64,000 bases of DNA from a virus. How positions within the stretch are numbered: position 1 is the first letter of the stretch; every line of letters starts with the position of its first letter. The notes beneath the pieces are model-generated. The model was not told where the DNA came from. It made no database searches and saw nothing but the letters and a program-made list of their open reading frames with translations. The stretch covers positions 1 through 64,000 of the IMG/VR virus record IMGVR_UViG_3300034096_001618; one strand, 5' to 3'. This document shows, one piece after another, positions 46,594 to 55,388 of this stretch. The position numbers and the translations under genes are program-made.

Positions 46594-46680
46594 GTAGCAA
46601 AGAGGAAATTTAGGCTTTTGAAAAGAAGTCACAGGTTCACCTGCGATATAGGGGATGAATCTTTGGCTTCTTTTTTTAAT
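46594..46680 (+). ncRNA. Structured intergenic RNA with terminator, candidate small RNA
   Basis: The segment has a possible closing stem (GAAG..GCAAAGA near 46594 with TCTTTGGCTTC ending near 46671, with an internal loop), an inner hairpin CAGGTTCACCTG (46631-46642), and a run of T after 46671. The whole looks like a folded transcript end rather than a simple terminator. It may be a 3' UTR-derived RNA; no known family is recognised. Confidence 0.35.
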
Positions 46681-46681
46681 T

Positions 46682-47521
46682 TTATATGATTTCATTTTTT
46701 GCCTTTTTGGGGAAAAATATTTTTTTCTTGGTTATTTTTTTACATTTTTCATAAACTTTTTGATTTGTTTTTTCTAAAAATTGTTTGACCCCATCGTTTC
46801 CTTTTCTGGTATAAATTTTATTAAGCACTTTATATTTATCATCAAAGTTATTTCCTTTGTGGTCATGCCAATTGTTTTCAACAAATTCTTTACAATTTTT
46901 GTTGATTGATTCTTCTGCATTAACTCGTGCAAAAATTTCAGAAGATGTCATTGGATTTATCTCATAAAAAACTTTTCTAGGCAAGATTAATATTTGTGCA
47001 TATGGTTCATCTTTTCTAAAGATATAAGTTTGTTCTGGCATTGGGTTTTTAAAAACAACAAAAAATATTTTTGGCCACATGCTGGTATTTATATGGCCGG
47101 GTATTACCAATGGCACAGTATAGGTGTGATCAGTGTAGTATTTTGGATGTGGTTCGATGCGAAGAATATAATTGTCTGGAACTTGAATATCGAGACATGA
47201 AGTCATTCCGAAGTGTCCCGGTGCAAAACTTGAAAAAGGTGGAAGAAGCACACTGGGAAAAGATTTATTTTCAATGGTAAAATCACCTAAAAAATTTACT
47301 TGATTGTTAATCATTTTCACATGGCACTCTGTATTAAAAGAATACAGAAGCTCTAATCCATATGTAGATCCTTCAACGAAAGGGACGCAATGCCAAGGTT
47401 GTGGAATATCGCCTTCTTTATGTTCATTTGGTTCGCCAGACCATCCCGGTATTTGCAAACGAATAGGTTTGGGAGGCTGTCCTTGATACCAAGACCTGTA
47501 TTTTACCAATATTTTTTCCAC
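46682..47521 (-). CDS. DUF6065-like protein
   Basis: A 279-residue protein with a segment that recalls DUF6065 from memory: PWHCVPFVEGSTYGLELLYS, then PGHFGMTSCLDI, VPLVIPGHINTSMWPKIFF, VFKNPMPEQTYIFRKDEPYA and ILILPRK. The family is of unknown function; the fold may be a beta-barrel. The C-terminus is a lysine-rich helical tail. It is leftward within the otherwise rightward neck-tail region and so may be a later insertion. Confidence 0.65.
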   Translation of the reverse strand: MEKILVKYRSWYQGQPPKPIRLQIPGWSGEPNEHKEGDIPQPWHCVPFVEGSTYGLELLYSFNTECHVKMINNQVNFLGDFTIENKSFPSVLLPPFSSFAPGHFGMTSCLDIQVPDNYILRIEPHPKYYTDHTYTVPLVIPGHINTSMWPKIFFVVFKNPMPEQTYIFRKDEPYAQILILPRKVFYEINPMTSSEIFARVNAEESINKNCKEFVENNWHDHKGNNFDDKYKVLNKIYTRKGNDGVKQFLEKTNQKVYEKCKKITKKKIFFPKKAKNEII

Positions 47522-47560
47522 AATTTCACCTCGAATGAATAATTAGAACAGGAGTTAAAA

Positions 47561-48547
47561 ATGAATCCAGACGCAGGAAATCATCAACAAAGACCACTAG
47601 ATCAATGCAATGACGTTGGTGGTTTGCCTGATCCAAACCTTGATCAATCGCCTCCATATTGCGAACCAGATTATAGCAGCAATTTGAGAAAAATCAATGA
47701 TGACAGCATGAATTGGCTGAAAGACCAATCCATGAAAAAAACAGGTTTTGGTGCAAAATCTGATGGCGATCCTATGCAGCGTGGTAAAATTCTGAATGAT
47801 CCTGACAATCCCGACAAAACAATTTTGTATCGATATTCAAAATCTTTGCGTGGCAACGATGAAGCCATGCTTGATATGTTTAGAAACGTGGTTGTAATTG
47901 ATGAAGATGGTAAAGCTTGGCCGATTCCAATTATGCTTGGCCCTCCAGAAAAAGCTGTTGCTGCCATGATTCAAGAAAATGTTCGCAAAGATGAAACATT
48001 GGTTGTTAATAGATTACGCCTTCCAATGATGGCGCTTACACAATCAGGCATTGAGTATGATTTAAATCGTTACACATATCACAAGGCATTGAATTTATTT
48101 AGAAACGAGCTAGGAAAACCCAGCATAACAATTAGCGAAAAGTATAACAAAGACACAATTCTTGGTTTTGCTAGAGGCATACCAGTGAACATGACTTATA
48201 CATTGACTGCTTGGACAATGTACAGAGAAGATATGAATCAAATAATAGAGCAAATAATGACAAAATTTAGTCAAGTTGCATACATAACAGTGACTGGTGT
48301 ACAGTGGGAAGTAATTGTTAAGTTGGACTCAATTGCAAATAATTTAAATAATGAGCCGGGAGATCAGCAAATTAGAGTAATTAAATACGAATTTAATATG
48401 ACGGCGCAAACATATATACCGCAGCCAATTGAAAGAAAGAAGGCCGTCCTCAAAATGAAGATTGACTTTGTTGATGGTCTAAAAGAAGAAGAAATAACAG
48501 AAGTTTTGATGAGAATTGAACAGTCAGTAAAGGAACTAGAATGCTAG
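47561..48547 (+). CDS. 15: T4 gp15-like tail sheath terminator/stabiliser
   Basis: A 328-residue protein matching T4 gp15 (272 residues): VVNRLRLPMMALTQSGIEYD (T4: ILPRINLHLVDFSYNA) and MTYTLTAWTMYREDMNQIIE (T4: MIYELSIFTRYEDDMFQIVE), followed by an alpha/beta region ending EFNMTAQTYIPQPI. gp15 caps the tail at the neck end, stabilises the sheath and joins it to the head. The N-terminal 100 residues are an extension absent from T4 (NHQQRPLDQCNDVGGLPDP). AGGAG site. It overlaps the next gene by 7 bases. Confidence 0.9.
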   Translation: MNPDAGNHQQRPLDQCNDVGGLPDPNLDQSPPYCEPDYSSNLRKINDDSMNWLKDQSMKKTGFGAKSDGDPMQRGKILNDPDNPDKTILYRYSKSLRGNDEAMLDMFRNVVVIDEDGKAWPIPIMLGPPEKAVAAMIQENVRKDETLVVNRLRLPMMALTQSGIEYDLNRYTYHKALNLFRNELGKPSITISEKYNKDTILGFARGIPVNMTYTLTAWTMYREDMNQIIEQIMTKFSQVAYITVTGVQWEVIVKLDSIANNLNNEPGDQQIRVIKYEFNMTAQTYIPQPIERKKAVLKMKIDFVDGLKEEEITEVLMRIEQSVKELEC

Positions 48548-48762
48548 AAATAACGAATAGAAAAAGACACCCAGTGCAATTGATCATTAGGTCTAGGAGA
48601 GCCACTAAGTCTTTCACAACTTTGAATCTACCGGGAGTTGGTAAAGGAAAAAATATTTTAGTTTTGGAAGATGAAAGATCAACACCATATATAGATAGAG
48701 CAGAAAAAGATGGATTAATTTCCATAAGGCAAATAACAAACAAGTTACGAAAGGGAGAATAA
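48541..48762 (+). CDS. Small basic protein between gp15 and sheath genes
   Basis: A 73-residue basic protein starting MLEITNRKRHPVQLIIRSRR, with FTTLNLPGVGKGKNILVLEDER and DGLISIRQITNKL. It overlaps gp15 by 7 bases and ends 4 bases before the sheath gene, so expression is coupled to both. The position suggests a minor tail or assembly protein; I know no T4 equivalent. Confidence 0.75.
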   Translation: MLEITNRKRHPVQLIIRSRRATKSFTTLNLPGVGKGKNILVLEDERSTPYIDRAEKDGLISIRQITNKLRKGE

Positions 48763-48766
48763 GACT

Positions 48767-51151
48767 ATGGCGATTCTTAAAGGTTTTCCACCATCTAATA
48801 CAATCAGCCCAAGTGTTAGAATTGCTGAAAAAGACTTGAGCTTCATCGCACCTGAACAGTCAACGCATACAGCAGGATTGGTTGGATTTGCCTCTAAAGG
48901 CCCAATCAATCTTCCTATTGCGATTGCTACTTCACGTCAGTTGCACACTATTTTCGGAAATCCACATCCAGATGTAGGTGATCCTTTCCTCATTTATGCA
49001 GCCGATCAGTATCTTCTTGTAGCTAACACTCTTTATGTAGTGCGTGTTGCAGATACCGATCCAGTAAGTGATGAGCAGGCATTGACCGCTAGCGTTGATG
49101 TTCCAGCAGCAGGTACAATAATTGAAATTCAGTCAGCGACTGCTGGCCCTTACACTTTTGACGAAGACTCATTCTTCCGTTGGAAGCTTAACGGCGAACT
49201 TTCAACTAAGACATTGGTTGTTCTTGCTGACACTTACACAACTGAGGAACTTGAAACGGCTTTGAATGATCAGTTGGATTTTCAGAATGATGGTATCGAA
49301 TTTTATACTTACACTGATTCACCCGATGATTTCATTGGAGTTAAAACCGTTTGGGCCTATGGATCTAGTTCCAGCCTTGAACTGGTTTCAATTCAAAATG
49401 CAATTTACGGTGGCGAGGTTGACGATAGTTCCGATCTGACAGATGGTGACATTCGTAACAACCCTACTGGTCTTGGCACAGGCATGACCCGTGCTATAGT
49501 AACAGGTGTTAATGATCGTTGGCCAACCAATGGTTATCAGACTGTTGGAAACTATGATTTTGCAGGTTTAGTTGATCAGTTTATTGAAATTGTTGTTGAC
49601 GGAACTGATAATGTTTTGATTGATCAAGTTGTTCAGACCATTACATTCGTGGATGGAGCTTCATACACAAGCATCGGCGATGTTGTGACTGATATTAATG
49701 ATCAGAAGACTGAAAACGGCGGAACTCTTCCCGGTGGTTGGACAGCAATTGCGCTAGGAAATCAACTTCGCTTTGTGACTAATCATCACGGTGAAGATGC
49801 TCGTCTTCGCATTAAGCCTACTAGCACCGAAGTTTTTGGCCTTACAACTCTTACCGTAACTGGCACAAGTCCTGAAGGCGTAAGTGGCGCAATTGACATT
49901 GAAACTTTTGGTTTGGTTGTTGGCGGCGCTAATACTCTTGAAGACGTATCTTTCACTATTAATGCTGATTCACCCGGTATTGATGGAAACTACACTGAAG
50001 TAAGAGTAACAAACGACATTTATACTAAGTTCTTTGATGTAGAAGTATTTACAAATGGCGTTCAGGTAGAATCTTGGGGTAATCTGACAAAAGACGCAGC
50101 AAGTCGTTTCTATGTTGAAACATATCTTGCCCTTGTTTCTGATTACATTAGAGTTACCGACAATACTTCTATTTTAGCAGGCCCTGCAAATGGGACTTAT
50201 GAATTAGCAGATGGCACTGACGGTATTCCCTCAGATCCTGACCAGCAAGATGTTCTTTTGATGGGTAGCCCTCTTGGCTACACAGGCATTTATACTCTCA
50301 GTGAACCTGAACAAGTAAACATCGATCTTATCGCAGTTCCCGGGCACAGCAGTACTGCTGTTGTTCAAGAACTACTAATGTTTTGTCGTGATTATCGTCA
50401 AGACTGCCTTGCAATTATTGATGCTCCATTCGGTTTAACCGTTAAGGAAGTTGTTGCATGGCAGAACGGTACTCATCCACTTAACAATACTAGATTTGAT
50501 AGCGATTTCGGAGCATTGTACTGGCCTTGGGTTAAGCTATATGATGCTTATAACAAGGTAGACGTATGGTGTCCACCAAGCGGATCAGTTATGGCAGTCA
50601 TTGCAAGAAGCGATTTTCTTTCTGCTCCTTGGTTTGCTCCAGCAGGTCTTAATCGTGGTGTTGTTCCAAACATAACAGATGTATACATTCGTCCAACTTT
50701 GGAAGAACGTGATACAATGTATGGCAACCGAAACTGCGTAAATCCAATTATTCAATTCGCTGATGTTCAGGGATTTGTGGTATTTGGACAAAAAACACTC
50801 CAGCGCACTCCAACCGCTCTTGACCGTGTTAATGTTCGCCGTCTGATGTTTTACATCGAGAAGGCAATTCGCTCTGCTAGCCGTGGTCTGTTGTTCGATC
50901 CTAATGATGAAACTTTCAGAAGGCAATTCATCACCTTATCAGAAAACATTCTGCGTCAAGTACAAGTTGGGCGTGGTCTTACTGCATTCATTATTAAAGC
51001 TGATGAAGAACTTAATACGCCAGATGTAATTGACCGCAATGAATTCCGTGCTAGAATTGGCGTTCAACCAACTCGTGCTGCTGAGTTCATGTTTATTGAA
51101 TTCTCTATTCACCGTACTGGCAGCTTCCAGCAAGGTGCTGAAACATTCTAA
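48767..51151 (+). CDS. 18: Tail sheath protein gp18
   Basis: A 794-residue contractile sheath subunit, longer than T4 gp18 (659). Signature segments: SPSVRIAEKDLSFIAPEQST near the N-terminus, LVGFASKGPINLPI (about 35), a variable beta-rich middle (residues 100-470, probable insertion domain), and the conserved C-terminal sheath domain with VNVRRLMFYIEKAIRSASRG (about 685), TFRRQF, and FRARIGVQPTRAAEFMFIEF (about 755). It polymerises around the tube and contracts to drive it into the host. Codon and GC quality are high, as expected for an abundant protein. GGAG site upstream. Confidence 0.95.
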   Translation: MAILKGFPPSNTISPSVRIAEKDLSFIAPEQSTHTAGLVGFASKGPINLPIAIATSRQLHTIFGNPHPDVGDPFLIYAADQYLLVANTLYVVRVADTDPVSDEQALTASVDVPAAGTIIEIQSATAGPYTFDEDSFFRWKLNGELSTKTLVVLADTYTTEELETALNDQLDFQNDGIEFYTYTDSPDDFIGVKTVWAYGSSSSLELVSIQNAIYGGEVDDSSDLTDGDIRNNPTGLGTGMTRAIVTGVNDRWPTNGYQTVGNYDFAGLVDQFIEIVVDGTDNVLIDQVVQTITFVDGASYTSIGDVVTDINDQKTENGGTLPGGWTAIALGNQLRFVTNHHGEDARLRIKPTSTEVFGLTTLTVTGTSPEGVSGAIDIETFGLVVGGANTLEDVSFTINADSPGIDGNYTEVRVTNDIYTKFFDVEVFTNGVQVESWGNLTKDAASRFYVETYLALVSDYIRVTDNTSILAGPANGTYELADGTDGIPSDPDQQDVLLMGSPLGYTGIYTLSEPEQVNIDLIAVPGHSSTAVVQELLMFCRDYRQDCLAIIDAPFGLTVKEVVAWQNGTHPLNNTRFDSDFGALYWPWVKLYDAYNKVDVWCPPSGSVMAVIARSDFLSAPWFAPAGLNRGVVPNITDVYIRPTLEERDTMYGNRNCVNPIIQFADVQGFVVFGQKTLQRTPTALDRVNVRRLMFYIEKAIRSASRGLLFDPNDETFRRQFITLSENILRQVQVGRGLTAFIIKADEELNTPDVIDRNEFRARIGVQPTRAAEFMFIEFSIHRTGSFQQGAETF

Positions 51152-51184
51152 AAATTAAAAGGAACCATATAAAAGGAGAAAACA

Positions 51185-51778
51185 ATGGCAATAGTAGGTG
51201 GTAATATGGGCTTGAGTACTCTCGGTGGATCATCCATCGTGTTCAAGCGCAAGTATAGATGGACGTTTGATGTGACTTGGAACAAACAGCAAATTCCAAG
51301 CGCATTTGTTAAGGTGGCAAACCGTCCAAGTTTAACAATTGAAGAAACTGAAATTAACTATCTACACGGAAAAATGTGGATTCCCGGTAAAGGTAGTTGG
51401 GAAACACTAAGTGTAACCTATTACGATATCGGTGGTGCTGGCGCTGCTGGTATGAAGGGTCTATGGGACTGGTTAGCTTCAGTTTACAACTTTACTGATC
51501 CGAACAGTCTTTCGCAGACTTCTCGTAGAGGTAATGATGGAAATGAGGCTGGTTGGGCAGCAGTTGGACTTCTTACCATGTATGATGGTACAGGCGCAAC
51601 TATGGAAACTTGGAAGCTTAAAAATCTTTGGCCAAGTGCTATCAACTTTGGCGATTTGGATTACGGCAACTCTGAAGAAGCCACTCTTGAATTAACCTTA
51701 AGGTTTAGCGAAGCTGAATACACGCCCTCTTGCGGTATCGGTGCTCCACAAGCAAGCAAACTTGGTTGCAACGCATAA
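51185..51778 (+). CDS. 19: Tail tube protein gp19 (copy 1)
   Basis: A 197-residue T4 gp19-type tube subunit: FKRKYRWTFDVTW, ASRP-type segment NRPSLTIEETEINYLHGKMW, and VTYYDIGGAGAAGMKGLWDW, GLLTMYDGTGATMETWKLKN, NFGDLDYGNSEEATLELTLRFSEAEY. These form the tube beta-barrel. Slightly longer than T4 gp19 (163) through an internal insertion near residue 100. It follows the sheath by 34 bases with GGAG upstream and precedes a second copy. Confidence 0.95.
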   Translation: MAIVGGNMGLSTLGGSSIVFKRKYRWTFDVTWNKQQIPSAFVKVANRPSLTIEETEINYLHGKMWIPGKGSWETLSVTYYDIGGAGAAGMKGLWDWLASVYNFTDPNSLSQTSRRGNDGNEAGWAAVGLLTMYDGTGATMETWKLKNLWPSAINFGDLDYGNSEEATLELTLRFSEAEYTPSCGIGAPQASKLGCNA

Positions 51779-51804
51779 TATTAAAATTAAAATTTCAATT
51801 TTTG

Positions 51805-51833
51805 GCCTCGTATATAAAATACGAGGCTTTTTT
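51805..51833 (+). terminator. Rho-independent terminator between the two tube genes
   Basis: GCCTCGTAT (51805-51813) and ATACGAGGC (51819-51827) form a perfect 9-bp stem followed by six T. It would set the ratio of sheath/tube 1 to tube 2. Confidence 0.9.
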
Positions 51834-51849
51834 ATTATCGAGGTTATAA

Positions 51850-52353
51850 ATGGCGCAGCAAATGGGATGGGGTGATAGTTTTGGTTTAGTGGATGGTTGC
51901 TTCAAAAGAAAAAATCGTTGGCTTTTAACGATTCCAGATATAAGCGCAGAGGGAATTAATTCTTTGCCTCCATCGAAAGCATCCAGACCTTCGCTTTCAT
52001 TCAAAGAACTAAGTTTGGAACATTTAAATGAAACAATTTATTTCCCCGGAAAACCAGAATGGAAGCCAATAACATTAACATTATATGACATGGCTAAACC
52101 AACTCACAAAATTTGGGAGTGGATTTATTCATATTATGATTTAGAAAATGATAAATTTAAATTTTCAGTTGGATTTAAAAAACCTGAAGCTCGGTTGACT
52201 TTATATGATGGTACTGGCTTAGAGCTTGAAACATGGTACATGAAGAATGTTTGGTGCCAAGACATTCAATTTGGCGACCTAGACATGGGAGATTCTGGTA
52301 TTGTAACAGTAGATTTAACTTTAAGATATGATAGAGCATATTTTTCATTTTAA
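51850..52353 (+). CDS. 19: Tail tube protein gp19 paralogue (copy 2)
   Basis: A 167-residue gp19 family member, close in length to T4 gp19: FKRKNRWLLTIPDI, KASRPSLSFKELSLEHLNE, PEWKPITLTLYDMAKPT, EARLTLYDGTGLELETWYMK and QFGDLDMGDSGIVTVDLTLR. It is clearly paralogous to copy 1 but diverged. T4 has a second gp19-like ring-forming protein gp54 (tube initiator) and gp3; this copy may play such a specialised part, or be a minor tube subunit. Separated from copy 1 by a terminator. Confidence 0.9.
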   Translation: MAQQMGWGDSFGLVDGCFKRKNRWLLTIPDISAEGINSLPPSKASRPSLSFKELSLEHLNETIYFPGKPEWKPITLTLYDMAKPTHKIWEWIYSYYDLENDKFKFSVGFKKPEARLTLYDGTGLELETWYMKNVWCQDIQFGDLDMGDSGIVTVDLTLRYDRAYFSF

Positions 52354-52404
52354 GAATTTCTGCTGGCATATTAGATGCTTGAATCAACCGTTACGGAATT
52401 AGAT

Positions 52405-52656
52405 TCACTCTGAATCTTCGACCTTTAATTCCTTTTTTAAAAGTTCTTGACAAGCTATAATTGCATCTTCAAGTTCTTTTGGCTTGCACTTCATTACACG
52501 GCAAGCGCCGCTTTTATTTAAGCGGCCTTTTTTTGTATAAACTTTTGTATCATTTAACAAAAAAGCATCAACCAGTCTAGAGTATCCGCTGTCAATCAAT
52601 TTTTGAATTAATTCTTGGTTTTCAATATTATCAAAAAGATTTGTTTGTTTTGTCAT
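52405..52656 (-). CDS. Small hypothetical protein
   Basis: An 83-residue protein starting MTKQTNLFDNIENQELI with a helix-rich body (LIDSGYSRLVDAFLLND) and the segment GRLNKSGACRVMKCKPKELE, shaped like a small HTH or DNA-associated protein. It is next to the gp55 gene on the same strand; a co-regulator role is conceivable, but there is no clear match to T4 gp33. Confidence 0.7.
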   Translation of the reverse strand: MTKQTNLFDNIENQELIQKLIDSGYSRLVDAFLLNDTKVYTKKGRLNKSGACRVMKCKPKELEDAIIACQELLKKELKVEDSE

Positions 52657-52734
52657 TTTACCAACTTTTATAAAATTAACCTAGCAATTTATTCGACAAG
52701 GCTGTTTTAATTATAATAAATAATAAACATAATA

Positions 52735-53280
52735 TCAAGTATCGCTAACTATATTATGCCTCCTGTATAAACTTTTTGTTTTTAAAGCAGGAATTTTTTG
52801 ATCAAGTTGAATTTGGATGAAATCAAGATATTTTCTTTTTAATTCATTATAATTTCTAGCTGTTCGATAAAGTTGTCGAAAATGATTTAATATACATGTT
52901 GTCATATAATTAAAAGCTTTGCCTTTTTTTGGATCAAAGCGATCAATTTTTTCAAAACATATCATTACGCCTTCTTGAACTGCATCATCTTGATCAATCA
53001 AATTAAATTTAGCGTATCTAACTATATTTTCAGAAAGAGTATAGAAGGCTATTGCCAATTCGTCTTGTGATTCTTGAAATTGAGAAGATATAATCTTAAA
53101 TTCTTTTTCAGTAACAAGCCAAGATTCGGGTTTTTTAAATTGTCCACGCTTTAATACTCTTGCTTGTGTTTCAATAATATCATCCATGAATAATTGGTAT
53201 TTGATTTTTTCTTTTTTGGTTTGCTGGAATTGGACGATCAATGTTTCAAATGTTTTGTTATTAAGATATTCAGTTGCCAT
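52735..53280 (-). CDS. 55: T4 gp55-like late sigma factor
   Basis: A 181-residue sigma-70-type factor of the T4 gp55 class (185 residues in T4): region 2 is visible as LSENIVRYAKFNLIDQDDAVQEGV, FEKIDRFDPKKGKAFNYMTT and CILNHFRQLYRTARNY. gp55 directs host RNA polymerase to late promoters with TATA-type -10 boxes and no -35 element, working with gp33 and the sliding clamp. AGGAGA site upstream. It supports the TATATA elements listed here as late promoters. Confidence 0.9.
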   Translation of the reverse strand: MATEYLNNKTFETLIVQFQQTKKEKIKYQLFMDDIIETQARVLKRGQFKKPESWLVTEKEFKIISSQFQESQDELAIAFYTLSENIVRYAKFNLIDQDDAVQEGVMICFEKIDRFDPKKGKAFNYMTTCILNHFRQLYRTARNYNELKRKYLDFIQIQLDQKIPALKTKSLYRRHNIVSDT

Positions 53281-53310
53281 CGATCTCCTTTTGCGTGCAT
53301 ATAATTAAAT

Positions 53311-53502
53311 ATGGAAATATTACAAATTTTCGGTGCATTAATTGATAAGCCAGATGTTCCTAGGTTCTATCGTGAACTACAACATTACTATCAAAAAAAC
53401 AATATGTTGCACGAAGCATCATCAGTTAGTTTTTTAATAGAGAATAAATTTGGTAAAAATAATGAAAACCCCATTGACAATTCAACTTATAGTGAAGAAT
53501 AA
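53311..53502 (+). CDS. Small conserved-looking helical protein
   Basis: A 63-residue protein MEILQIFGALIDKPDVPRFY then LQHYYQKNNMLHEASSVSFL. It looks like a compact helical unit of the kind seen in T4-like phages, from memory. It overlaps the next gene by 41 bases and starts 30 bases from the divergent gp55 gene. No clear ribosome site. Function unknown. Confidence 0.6.
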   Translation: MEILQIFGALIDKPDVPRFYRELQHYYQKNNMLHEASSVSFLIENKFGKNNENPIDNSTYSEE

Positions 53503-54424
53503 CGAAGAAACAATTGATTTTTTTCTAGAATCAATTGCCCCATTGGGATGTAATATAATTGCAGCAGATCTTGGTTGCAAAGATGGAACTATTAAAAAAT
53601 TAGAAAATAAGAATGCGACCATAATAAAAACATTAAATTACGAAGATATGTCTAAGGTTAGGAATAAATTAATTCTTGAAATAAATTCTGAATGGATTTT
53701 GCATCTTGAGCCATATGAAACACTGATTTCTGATTCAAAAATAATTAAAGAAGCTATAAAGGGACCACCATCTTCGTTTAATTTTGGCGTATTACAAGGT
53801 GATATGCTTACCAGACAAACACGATTGTGGCATAAGTCTCTTAATTTATCTTATGTAAATCCAATATATGAAACAATTGAAAGAAAATCAAATTTTATGA
53901 ATTTTTTCATAAATGTCAATAAATTTCAACCTCAAGTTGATGTTAAATCAATAGCAAAAAATTGGCATGATAAAAATCCATTACTTGCAGATGCAACGTA
54001 TTATGTTGCCTGTAATGAGCTTATATCTAAAAATTGGGATGCCTTTATAAATTTTGCTGATCTTTATTTACATCAACAGAAAAAGCAAACAATGTCTTAT
54101 TTTATGATTCAATATTACATGGCTATGGTTCAATGTTATATAAAGAAAAATTATCAAATTGCGCTGCAAAGAATTAGCATGTGTGTTTTAAAAAATCCAA
54201 CTTTAGCTGAATTTTGGTGTTTGTTGGGTGATATTTTTTATGCAATAAAGCAATATGATAAATCATATTGCTTTTATGAAAACGCCAAAATCATAGGATC
54301 TAGAAGATTACAAGAATGTGATTGGCCTATGGAGATTTCAAAATATCATGATTATCCAACTAAAATGATGGAATCATGCAGAAAAATTTTAAATAATACC
54401 CAGACTTATTTAAGCAATCAATAA
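53462..54424 (+). CDS. GT2-like glycosyltransferase with C-terminal TPR-like helices
   Basis: A 320-residue protein from ATG at 53462 (MKTPLTIQLIVKNNEE); an in-frame TTG at 53450 is also possible. The N-terminal 85 residues resemble a GT2 domain (ETIDFFLESIAPLGCNIIAADLG; WILHLEPYETL). The C-terminal half has TPR-like helices (MVQCYIKKNYQIALQRISMC; DIFYAIKQYDKSYCFYENA). It probably transfers a sugar to a phage or host protein or glycan. It overlaps the convergent gene by 7 bases. Confidence 0.7.
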   Translation: MKTPLTIQLIVKNNEETIDFFLESIAPLGCNIIAADLGCKDGTIKKLENKNATIIKTLNYEDMSKVRNKLILEINSEWILHLEPYETLISDSKIIKEAIKGPPSSFNFGVLQGDMLTRQTRLWHKSLNLSYVNPIYETIERKSNFMNFFINVNKFQPQVDVKSIAKNWHDKNPLLADATYYVACNELISKNWDAFINFADLYLHQQKKQTMSYFMIQYYMAMVQCYIKKNYQIALQRISMCVLKNPTLAEFWCLLGDIFYAIKQYDKSYCFYENAKIIGSRRLQECDWPMEISKYHDYPTKMMESCRKILNNTQTYLSNQ

Positions 54425-54798
54425 ATAATATCAAGCTCATTAACAACAACAGTAACCATATTTTCATATCGTGCAACTGCAATTTGTTTTCTTCCGCTTG
54501 GCAATTTCATCAGTTCTTTTTCTAAGTCTTCTGCCTTGCAATTTATTACACGCCAATGGTTTTCAGCTAATTTTTTGACTTCTTCATCAAGATTTGTAAT
54601 TATGCGATTTGGAAAATATTCTTGCAATTGTTTTCTTGCATCGGTCATAATTTTTTTGTAAAGAGGAATATTGCAGGCGCAACCCGGGTTATTGAGATAT
54701 TTTTGCAAGTCTTCTCGAAAACCAATAGGCAAGCTTTCATGAAACCGACTATCTCTAAGGGCTTGTTTAACATCCATCAATCCTATAGGTCTACTCAT
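54418..54798 (-). CDS. Conserved T4-like phage hypothetical protein
   Basis: A 126-residue protein (MSRPIGLMDVKQALRD...) with FREDLQKYLNNPGCACNIPLY and a C-terminal NHWRVINCKAEDLEKELM, LPSGRKQIAVARYENMVTVV. I recall both blocks from uncharacterised T4-like marine phage proteins. The Cys pair in the first block might bind metal. ATG at 54798 is preferred over 54801 for its spacing from AGGAGG. It overlaps the upstream zinc-ribbon gene's stop. Function unknown. Confidence 0.8.
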   Translation of the reverse strand: MSRPIGLMDVKQALRDSRFHESLPIGFREDLQKYLNNPGCACNIPLYKKIMTDARKQLQEYFPNRIITNLDEEVKKLAENHWRVINCKAEDLEKELMKLPSGRKQIAVARYENMVTVVVNELDIIY

Positions 54799-55060
54799 CA
54801 TCTTCCTCCTGAATTTCTTCTGGTTTGTTATATTTAAAGGCTTTTACAGTAAATCCACATTTAGGACACCTAAAAACTTTAGTTCTTTTTTTATCAGGAA
54901 ATTTTATTGTTTTCTTTTTAATTATATCTAATTTTGGTATATTTCTGGGTATATCGCTAAGATTCAATGGCAACATATCTTCAATATCATTGCCATTTGA
55001 AAATCGCTTGAAATTGCATTTATTGCAATGTAAAACATAAATTATTTTTTCATCATCCAT
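54791..55060 (-). CDS. Zinc-ribbon protein
   Basis: An 89-residue protein from MDDEKIIYVLHCNKCNFKR with two CxxC pairs: CNKC near residue 12 and CPKC near residue 67, enough for one zinc ribbon. The intervening 50 residues include LSDIPRNIPKLDIIKKKTIK. Its start overlaps the upstream stop (ATGGATGA); an ATG 6 bases earlier is possible. C-terminus acidic. Part of a four-gene leftward unit. Confidence 0.75.
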   Translation of the reverse strand: MDDEKIIYVLHCNKCNFKRFSNGNDIEDMLPLNLSDIPRNIPKLDIIKKKTIKFPDKKRTKVFRCPKCGFTVKAFKYNKPEEIQEEDDE

Positions 55061-55388
55061 TGTCATCTTCCGTTGGCAAATTGACAATGGTGGCTGATTC
55101 AATCCAATTTAAAAACACTGCTGCTAAGTTAGATAAAAAACCTCCTGCACAACCACAAGCGAAAATTTCCCAAAAATTTTGTGAAATCCACACCCATCCC
55201 ATGAAAAAACCACACCAAGTTCCGCAACAAAGGTAGCAATCAACAATGCCTCCAAGTTTAGGGACATTGATTTTTTCCGCTAAATTTTTGACTAATGTTC
55301 TGAACCAAGCAAGTATTGAGCCATCAACAATAATATGACTCATACCAATAGTGCCGACTACAAAAAGAAACAGGCTAGCAATATTCAT
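55053..55388 (-). CDS. Small membrane protein (DUF1360-like)
   Basis: A 111-residue integral membrane protein from MNIASLFLFVVGTIGMSH (ATG at 55388, preceded by AGGAA). It has three hydrophobic segments, and a central Cys block GGIVDCYLCCGTWCGFFMGW, reminiscent of DUF1360-type inner-membrane proteins (C-x-x-C near a W-x-G) that occur in T4-like phages, from memory. The frame continues upstream to 55427 without a ribosome site. Function unknown; inner-membrane location expected. Confidence 0.75.
   Translation of the reverse strand: MNIASLFLFVVGTIGMSHIIVDGSILAWFRTLVKNLAEKINVPKLGGIVDCYLCCGTWCGFFMGWVWISQNFWEIFACGCAGGFLSNLAAVFLNWIESATIVNLPTEDDNG

Noticed and set aside
46625-46660. GTCACAGGTTCACCTGC segment resembling a tRNA T-arm
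   Set aside because: The GGTTCA match is not accompanied by D-arm, anticodon arm or acceptor pairing; a simple hairpin explains it.
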